DNA of 64,000 nucleotides from Candidatus Gastranaerophilales bacterium (lineage in GTDB: Bacteria > Cyanobacteriota > Vampirovibrionia > Gastranaerophilales > Gastranaerophilaceae), in the NCBI GenBank assembly GCA_910587815.1, contig CAJUNK010000002.1:124001-188000 (forward strand), read 5' to 3'. The position numbers were made by a program, and so were the translations under genes. The notes below the pieces were generated by a model. The model was not told where the DNA came from and did no database searches. It saw only the letters and a list, made by a program, of their open reading frames with translations. Below, piece after piece: positions 58,198 to 64,000 of the stretch (its first letter is position 1; every line of letters starts with the position of its first letter).

Positions 58198-59841
58198 CTA
58201 GCAAACATGTTGTATATCAAGCCTTTGAGCCACATTTTTATCCACAGTAACCAAAGCATCAGACCTTCCCACGGGAAGCGTGGAGTTGCCGATTGGCGCC
58301 ATCAGTTTCTTTAATTCTGTGTGGGTAGCAAGGAAATAATTTACAATATTTTGCGCCACCTTATCCACATCAAGTCTCTTCATCAAAATAGGATGCTGCG
58401 TTGTAAGCCCGGCTGGGCAAAGACCCGTATTGCAGGCATTACATTTACCCCAGTCATTGCCGAGGCAGCCTGCAATTTGAAGCATCAAACGCCCTGTAAA
58501 TACACCATTTGCGCCAAGGCATATCATCTTAAATGCATCGGCTGCAAGGTTTCCGCTCATTCCAAGACCGCCAGCCGCCCAAAGAGGAATTTGGCCTTGT
58601 TTTCCCTGATGCACCGCAGCATTATAGCAATCGCGAAGCCTTGAAACTATTGGATGACCAGTATGATCAAGCGATGTTTCATGTGCAGCACCTGTACCAC
58701 CTGCAATACCGTCTAAAAAGAACCCGCCCACAATACCATAAGGGTCTCTTAACAAATTGTTATAGACAGAAACGCTTGTAACAGAGGCTGCAACCTTAAT
58801 TGCAACAGGCACCCGGAATTTAAACGCCGCATTCATTGAAAGGAACATCTTTTGTACGGATTCTTCAATGGAATAAAGCCCCTGATGGTTTGGCGGAGAT
58901 AACAAATCAGATTTTGGAACCCCGCGGATTTCCTGAATATGTTTTTCCACCTTTTTAGACAACAAAAGCCCACCATCACCAGGTTTTGCACCTTGACCGA
59001 TTTTAATTAAAATCCCAGCAGGATCCTCCACCATATCAGGCATTGAATTTATAATCCTATTCCAGCCAAAATGCCCAGATGCTATCTGTAAAATCATATA
59101 TTTTAAATATTTTGACTTTAAAAGCTTTTCAGGAACACCACCTTCGCCTGTGCACATGCGGATTGGCAAATGATGTATTTCGTTTAAGTAAGCAACAGCA
59201 ATACAAATCGCCTCCCAAAGACGTGGAGAAAGCGCCCCTATTGACATATCACCCACAATAATAGGATAAATCCAGCGTGTAGAAGGGATTTTTTCATCAA
59301 TCTTTAAATTTCCATTTTCATCCACGCTAAATGGCAAATTTTCAGGCGGCAAAACACGCCCGAAAGGCGCCAAAAGTTCAAACGTATGACGCAAAGCGTC
59401 CAGCGAAGGGTCCGTCATTTGTGATATTCTGCCGATTTTAATCTTATCCAGCGTTCTGCCTTCGGTATGAAGATTTGTCCTGCCGCCTCTTTTGGGGGAT
59501 TCAGCGTTTTGCGCTCTGTATTTAACATTTATTCTGTTTTTATCGTTATATACAGGTTTTATAGCACCATTTGGACACACCTTCGCGCAAAGTTCACACC
59601 CCACACAGTTTTTAGACGATGTTACAATCTGTTTTATAACAGGCACAATGGTTTCAGACGTTTGCGGAGTTGGAACATCCCCACAGGAAAAGACTTTACG
59701 CCTTTTTTGCACGTCAGCTTTTATTGCCCCCATAGTGCATGCAGCCACACATTTGCCGCAAAGTGTGCATTTTGATTCGTCATGTTCAATCTGCCATTTT
59801 AAATCAGATTTACTAACGCCTGTTATATCTACTGTTTCCAT
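58198..59841 (-). CDS. gltB: Glutamate synthase FMN-binding subunit with N-terminal ferredoxin domain
   Basis: A 547-residue stand-alone version of the catalytic centre of GltB, where 2-oxoglutarate and ammonia become glutamate on FMN. Two 4Fe-4S motifs come first (C25, C28, C31, C35 and C79, C82, C85, C89). The TIM barrel follows with GDMSIGALSPRLWE, GEGGVPEKLL, KIGQGAKPGDGG, DGIAGGTGAAHETSLDHTG and the 3Fe-4S cluster cysteines in CNACNTGLCPAG. Its start overlaps the amidotransferase gene by 13 nt. This matches the archaeal/clostridial split form rather than the 1500-residue bacterial GltB. Confidence 0.92.
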   Translation of the reverse strand: METVDITGVSKSDLKWQIEHDESKCTLCGKCVAACTMGAIKADVQKRRKVFSCGDVPTPQTSETIVPVIKQIVTSSKNCVGCELCAKVCPNGAIKPVYNDKNRINVKYRAQNAESPKRGGRTNLHTEGRTLDKIKIGRISQMTDPSLDALRHTFELLAPFGRVLPPENLPFSVDENGNLKIDEKIPSTRWIYPIIVGDMSIGALSPRLWEAICIAVAYLNEIHHLPIRMCTGEGGVPEKLLKSKYLKYMILQIASGHFGWNRIINSMPDMVEDPAGILIKIGQGAKPGDGGLLLSKKVEKHIQEIRGVPKSDLLSPPNHQGLYSIEESVQKMFLSMNAAFKFRVPVAIKVAASVTSVSVYNNLLRDPYGIVGGFFLDGIAGGTGAAHETSLDHTGHPIVSRLRDCYNAAVHQGKQGQIPLWAAGGLGMSGNLAADAFKMICLGANGVFTGRLMLQIAGCLGNDWGKCNACNTGLCPAGLTTQHPILMKRLDVDKVAQNIVNYFLATHTELKKLMAPIGNSTLPVGRSDALVTVDKNVAQRLDIQHVC

Positions 59842-60938
59842 CTTTCAATCCTTAAATTGTTGTCTATAACAACGGTTTCTCTTTCATTTGGATAAATATC
59901 TTCCTGCATATTTCTGTTCGGCAAAACCTCGTTAATGCCGCACACTTCGCTTGTTACAATGACGGTTTTATCGTCCCTGCCTATTACAACAGGCCTTAAT
60001 TTTTTGCTATCACACGTCACAAGCATTGTTCCATCGGGCACAACACCTATTATTGTATTTGGCCCGTTGATTTCAAGATGCGCCAAAGAAGCCTTAATTC
60101 TAAGTAAAATCTCTTTGTCATCCCTTCTTAATATTTCTTCATATTCTAAGGGTGTAATGACATGTTTAAAATATTTTAGAGGCCATTTTAAAATTTTATT
60201 TACATAGTGCAAAGTGTACAAAAAGCACTGAGAATCTGATTCAAAGCCGATGTAGCCTTTAAATAAATTCTTTTGAAAAAGTTTATTTTTTTCATAAAAA
60301 GTATTTTCACCGTTTGCAAGCACGGTATATCCCTGCAAAAAGAAGGGGTGTGCAGCATAGCGTACAATATCATAATTCGTATTTTGCCTGCATTGCACGG
60401 TTATAATTTTTGATACAAAATCGTCATTTGGTTTATTTAAATTGAAATACGTACCAATATCCTTAGGGTCGCCGATTTCTTTTAACATCAAAGTATCCGG
60501 CCAAAAAGAATATACATATCCGTTATCCCCATCTTCCAAGGCCTTGCGAAGTTTTAGCCTGGTATCAAGCAATAATTCTTCTTTTTCTTCTTGGGTTGCA
60601 TATTTATACATTTTTGGGTAATTAAAAACCTCAAAAACATAATTTGGCATAGGACAAATATTCAAATTTTTTGCAGTTTTATTAATATCTGGAGTTAGCT
60701 GCATAGTACGCACAAAGCCGACAGAATGCAAAATATCTTCAGCAATCCTAATACCCATATCTGTGCAGGCCATTGAAAGTATGGGTAAATCCTTGTACGG
60801 TTCAAAAATTCCGCCCAAATCCTGCATTACAAAAGCAAAACCCGAATTATCATGTCCTTTTTGTTGAGAGCGCATCAGCTCAAGGGTTTTGGCAGGGTGA
60901 AAATACTCACTGGATTTAATTGCCCCAATACGGCACAT
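59829..60938 (-). CDS. Glutamate synthase glutamine-amidotransferase subunit (class II)
   Basis: A 369-residue N-terminal-nucleophile amidotransferase that would release ammonia from glutamine for the FMN subunit. Cys2 (after removal of Met) is the nucleophile in MCRIGAIKSSE. The GHDNSGFAF, ANGENTFY and YIGFESDSQ blocks fit the family. It corresponds to the first domain of GltB made as a separate protein. It opens the operon and its 3' end overlaps the FMN-subunit gene by 13 nt. The C-terminal region (RPVVIGRDDKTVIVTSEVCGINEV) is also typical. Confidence 0.89.
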   Translation of the reverse strand: MCRIGAIKSSEYFHPAKTLELMRSQQKGHDNSGFAFVMQDLGGIFEPYKDLPILSMACTDMGIRIAEDILHSVGFVRTMQLTPDINKTAKNLNICPMPNYVFEVFNYPKMYKYATQEEKEELLLDTRLKLRKALEDGDNGYVYSFWPDTLMLKEIGDPKDIGTYFNLNKPNDDFVSKIITVQCRQNTNYDIVRYAAHPFFLQGYTVLANGENTFYEKNKLFQKNLFKGYIGFESDSQCFLYTLHYVNKILKWPLKYFKHVITPLEYEEILRRDDKEILLRIKASLAHLEINGPNTIIGVVPDGTMLVTCDSKKLRPVVIGRDDKTVIVTSEVCGINEVLPNRNMQEDIYPNERETVVIDNNLRIERWKQ

Positions 60939-61004
60939 TTTGCCACCTCATAAAATTTAAAATACTTCTAGCATTAATAAATCTACCATAAAAATTATTT
61001 GTAG

Positions 61005-61010
61005 TAAAAT
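61005..61010 (+). promoter_or_regulatory. Candidate -10 box next to the spoIID-2 start
   Basis: TAAAAT ends 6 nt before the ATG at 61017; no Shine-Dalgarno and no clear -35 box are present. It is the same geometry as at 30004 and 39969. Confidence 0.35.
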
Positions 61011-61016
61011 TGATTT

Positions 61017-63053
61017 ATGAAATTTATAGCATATATATTAATATTCGCAGCATTATTTATAAATTCACTTGAAAGCCTTGGCGCACAAGAAAAAGAGGTC
61101 ATAAGAGTGGGGTTATCTAATTCTAATTTTTCAACATTTGAATACAGCAATGCTGCCATCATTACAAGCGCACAAAGTACAATACACGTTATGGACAGTG
61201 GGGCGCAAATTAAGGATATACCTGCAAATACAGAAATTAACGCGACGTATAAAAATAATGAATTTTTCATTACAATAAATAATAAAGAATTGGTAAAAAA
61301 CGCTAAAGGACCTATCGTTATTGTATCTAACGGAAAATTAGGAATAAAAAACCTAAATAGAAAAGGAAACCCCGCATATTATAGAGGAATGATTGAATTA
61401 AAGGCTGCATACCCTGAAAACCGCGGCAAATTCAATATAATAAACGTTTTAGATGCACAAAGCTATCTAAAAGGAGTGGTACCAAATGAAATGCCCGTTT
61501 CGTTTGGCTTAAATGCACTAAAAGCGCAGGCAGTAGCTGCAAGAAACTATGCGAACCGTCCGCAAAATGTTTATAAAAATTACGATATTTGTGATTCAAC
61601 AGCTTGCCAGGTATATTATGGCGCAAATAGCGAAAACCCTCTTTCTGACAAAGCAGTAGAAGAAACGCAGGGAATTTTTGCACTGTACAATAAAGAACCA
61701 ATCCTGGCTTTATATTCGTCCACTGGCGGAGGCATAACAGAAGACTATGAGCAGGTTTACGGTACAGGGAATATTTTTGGCAATTCAAAACCATACTTAA
61801 AATCCGTAAAAGATAATAATAGCTTGAAAATTCCAAAAACAGAAGAAGAATTGAAAGAATTTTATTCAAATAATATTCCATCTTTTGATATAAAATCTCC
61901 AAAACATAGATGGAAAGTGACATTTGACCGTTTTGAACTTGAAGAAACACTATCAAAAACTTTATATGAACAATCCTTAAAAGGCCTTGTTTATCCTGCA
62001 TTTGGGGTAAATGATAGGGTTTTTGGAATTGAAGATATAAGAGCTTCAAAAAGAGGAGAATCAGGAAAAGCCCTTGAGGTGGAAATCCGTGCTGCAAGCG
62101 GTGTTTGGTATGTTAGAAAAGAGCTTGGCATAAGAAGGGTGTTTAAAAAGGGAAAATCAATTTTATGGTCAGGAAATTTTGTGGTTGAAAAAATTAATCC
62201 AAAACCTGAAGAAAATATTGAAGATAATTCTAAAAATCCTGATAAAATTTTAACAGAAAAAGTATCAGAAAAAGAAGAATTCAAACAAACAAAAGATACC
62301 AAAACCTCTGAAAATACATCATTAGACACCACAAAGGCAGAAGACAAGACTGTTTTAGAAAATAAAAAAGCTGAAAATAAAGATGGGGAGACGATTTTTT
62401 CGTTCTCAAAAAAAGAAAAAATAGAGCAAACCAAAGAACAAAACGCAAATGAGCCAAAAATTGAAGCGGCAAAAGAAAATGAAAAACATAAAAAAATCTA
62501 TAAAAATGCCCTTGGAATACCTTTACCAGAGGCTTTCACGTTTATTGGAGCTGGTTTTGGCCATGGTGTCGGGATGAGCCAATATGGTGCAGGATATTTA
62601 TCCGCACAGGGAGTAGATTACAGCGAAATTTTAAAACACTACTATTCCGGAATCACGCTTGGCACAATGCCTATAGCCGTATCTTATAATAACTACAATC
62701 AAGATTACACTTTAAATATATACTTTGACGGAAAAAAAGGCCAAAATAAAGGCTTTTTTCCAGCTTCGATAAGTTCAAACCCGCTAAAAGAAGAGCTTAC
62801 AGAATTATATAACGCATCAAATGCACCTGCAAAGTATGTTTTAAATATAAATAACGAGAAAAAACCCGCAGAGCTTGAATTTTATGTAAATGATTTTCAT
62901 TTTACACCCGATATGAAAGGATTTTACGGCAAGATTTTAAAGATGGATATCACAAAATATTTAAAAAAAGGAAAAAACACAATTAGATTCACCCCCTTAA
63001 AGGCCGCAGATAAGGAAAAAACAGTAATCTTTTGGATTGAAATAGAGAAATAG
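61017..63053 (+). CDS. SpoIID/LytB-domain protein 2 with charged insert
   Basis: A 678-residue secreted wall protein. A signal peptide (MKFIAYILIFAALFINSLESLGA) precedes the SpoIID fold: SYLKGVVPNEMPVSF (with the Glu), ALKAQAVAARNYA, SSTGGGITEDY. The fold is then interrupted by a Lys/Glu-rich, low-complexity stretch (about 395-490), and resumes with GAGFGHGVGMSQYGAGYLSAQG. A C-terminal beta domain follows (SVGYNNYNQ... and ...GKNTIRFTPL). It is much longer than SpoIID-1 (292 residues). It is followed after one base by murJ, so the two are coupled and both concern the envelope. Confidence 0.85.
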   Translation: MKFIAYILIFAALFINSLESLGAQEKEVIRVGLSNSNFSTFEYSNAAIITSAQSTIHVMDSGAQIKDIPANTEINATYKNNEFFITINNKELVKNAKGPIVIVSNGKLGIKNLNRKGNPAYYRGMIELKAAYPENRGKFNIINVLDAQSYLKGVVPNEMPVSFGLNALKAQAVAARNYANRPQNVYKNYDICDSTACQVYYGANSENPLSDKAVEETQGIFALYNKEPILALYSSTGGGITEDYEQVYGTGNIFGNSKPYLKSVKDNNSLKIPKTEEELKEFYSNNIPSFDIKSPKHRWKVTFDRFELEETLSKTLYEQSLKGLVYPAFGVNDRVFGIEDIRASKRGESGKALEVEIRAASGVWYVRKELGIRRVFKKGKSILWSGNFVVEKINPKPEENIEDNSKNPDKILTEKVSEKEEFKQTKDTKTSENTSLDTTKAEDKTVLENKKAENKDGETIFSFSKKEKIEQTKEQNANEPKIEAAKENEKHKKIYKNALGIPLPEAFTFIGAGFGHGVGMSQYGAGYLSAQGVDYSEILKHYYSGITLGTMPIAVSYNNYNQDYTLNIYFDGKKGQNKGFFPASISSNPLKEELTELYNASNAPAKYVLNINNEKKPAELEFYVNDFHFTPDMKGFYGKILKMDITKYLKKGKNTIRFTPLKAADKEKTVIFWIEIEK

Positions 63054-63054
63054 T

Positions 63055-64000
63055 ATGGAAAAAGAGATTTCAAATTTGTCACAATACAATAATGATAAAG
63101 ATTTAGCGAATACTAAAAATACTGAAAAAAATGAAACAAAAAGTGAAGGTGCAGGCCTTTTTAAAGCAGCCTGGTGGATAGCCATAATCATTTTACTGTC
63201 TAAGATTGCGGGTTTTTTGAGGGATATTGTTGTTGCGAATTATTATGGCGCAGGGGTTGTATCAGATGCGTATTTTTATGCCTATCAAATCCCAGCACTT
63301 GCACTTGTAATTTTAGGAGGGGTTGGCGGACCTTTCCATAGTGCTACTGTAGCTGTTTTTTCAAAACTTATTTCAGATTTTAATACAAAACCAAAAAATG
63401 ATGTAAAAAAACTTTTTAACACCTTTGAAACCTTCACTATGGGGCTATTTGCGGTAGTTTCACTTTTGTGTTTTTTCTTCCCTGAACAGATTATGAGCAT
63501 AATTATAAATGATGGCTCAGCCGAATTAGTTGGCTTGGCTGCGTTTCATCTAAAAGTTATGTCGCCTGTGGTATTCATTGGAGCTGTAATGGGGCTTTAT
63601 TACGGTATTTTAGTCACCTATAAAAGATTTTTATTACCAAATATATCCCCATCAATGCTATCTATAGGCATTATAGCAGTTTTACTCATCTCAAAAGGCG
63701 ACACAAACGGGTTTTTCCTTGCGCTTGGCACCACAATCGGCGCTATATTGCAGCTTTTAATGCAAGCACCTGCCGTAATAAGGCTTGGATACTCGTTTAG
63801 ACCAAGTTTTGATTTCTTTAAAAATAAAAATTTTAATGAAATTTTAGAATTGTTATTCCCGGCATTTTTAAGCTCAACCATAGGCCAATTGGGCGTTTAT
63901 GTCGATATGTTTTTCTCATCCGGCCTAAAAGAAGGAAGTTGGACTGCTTATGGTTATGCAAACAGAATATTCCAATTCCCTGTAGGGATGCTGCTTACAG
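63055..64000 (+). CDS. murJ: Lipid II flippase MurJ (3' end cut by window)
   Basis: Flips lipid-linked peptidoglycan precursor across the inner membrane. The frame opens at ATG 63055 and stays open to the window end (315 codons), so the C-terminus is missing. A polar 35-residue N-terminal tail is unusual. The family start follows: SKIAGFLRDIVVANYYGAGVVSDAYFYAYQIP, GGPFHSATVAVFSKL, and repeated membrane helices. ATG is two bases after the spoIID-2 stop and is preceded by GAGAAA. It is a MOP/MATE-fold exporter; a Wzx-type flippase is a less likely alternative. Confidence 0.93.
   Translation, partial: MEKEISNLSQYNNDKDLANTKNTEKNETKSEGAGLFKAAWWIAIIILLSKIAGFLRDIVVANYYGAGVVSDAYFYAYQIPALALVILGGVGGPFHSATVAVFSKLISDFNTKPKNDVKKLFNTFETFTMGLFAVVSLLCFFFPEQIMSIIINDGSAELVGLAAFHLKVMSPVVFIGAVMGLYYGILVTYKRFLLPNISPSMLSIGIIAVLLISKGDTNGFFLALGTTIGAILQLLMQAPAVIRLGYSFRPSFDFFKNKNFNEILELLFPAFLSSTIGQLGVYVDMFFSSGLKEGSWTAYGYANRIFQFPVGMLLT

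Noticed and set aside
60995..61270. Minus-strand 91-residue membrane-like frame
   Set aside because: It overlaps the start of spoIID-2 entirely; its hydrophobic pattern comes from the AT-rich complementary strand, and it has no ribosome site.

Overview
The window looks like a chromosomal segment of an uncultured gut-type Gastranaerophilales / Vampirovibrionia (Melainabacteria, the non-photosynthetic sister group of Cyanobacteria). Grounds, all inferred by eye: AT-rich DNA; a Gram-negative-type envelope set (heptose-phosphate kinase, O-antigen ligase family protein, WecA/TagO-type transferase, MurJ); SpoIID/LytB proteins without sporulation genes; a DUF4330-type protein; a group-3 sigma factor next to a prepilin peptidase; and several proteins with an N-terminal Phe-x-Gly tag (I/A-S/A-F-x-G) that I associate with this lineage. 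No rRNA, CRISPR array or intact insertion sequence is visible.

Layout. 0.2-6 kb: gap, a sugar-nucleotide epimerase, a LOG-family protein, a GltD-type oxidoreductase, a HAD phosphatase and ispF. 6-10.1 kb: lineage-specific genes on the minus strand (TPR-FRG protein with a hairpin over its ribosome site, kinase-like F-x-G protein, lipoprotein, cupin, MarR). 10.1-10.8 kb: two tRNA-Gly genes whose leader holds a tandem 98-bp duplication and a 119-bp structured insert. 10.9-16.5 kb: a helicase-nuclease and mutS2. 16.9-19.3 kb: an amidohydrolase with altered metal ligands and a divergent HxlR/flavodoxin pair. 19.3-26.7 kb: O-antigen ligase, DUF4330, heptose kinase, a diguanylate cyclase and two TPR proteins. 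26.9-31.6 kb: dicarboxylate symporter, rlmH, pyrimidine phosphorylase, metG. 32-40.3 kb: sigma factor, prepilin peptidase, fusA, a giant glycine-rich pilin-like protein and two tiny membrane proteins. 40.4-46.1 kb (minus): trmD-rimM, typA and two F-x-G proteins. 46.2-55.7 kb: glyA, a WecA-like transferase, SpoIID, hup, infC (AUU start), a NimA-like flavoprotein, an MFS/GPH transporter, an F-x-G protein and an HTH cassette with iteron-like repeats. 55.7-60.9 kb: a split, ferredoxin-rich glutamate synthase operon. 61-64 kb: a second SpoIID protein coupled to a truncated murJ.

The most unusual signal is non-coding: a family of structured repeats of about 115-155 nt lying, in sense orientation, within about 10 nt of the stop codons of unrelated genes (33954-34343, typA, spoIID; a related structure follows hup). 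Copies share blocks such as CTGGAACATA, GGCCTTAGC and CACAGGAGC while their hairpins differ in sequence but keep pairing. Other regulatory signals read from sequence are a MarR palindrome inside a consensus promoter and again before a cupin gene, an AUU-initiated infC, a seven-codon leader ORF before the sigma gene, and several genes whose -10 box lies about 6-9 nt before the start codon (candidate leaderless mRNAs).
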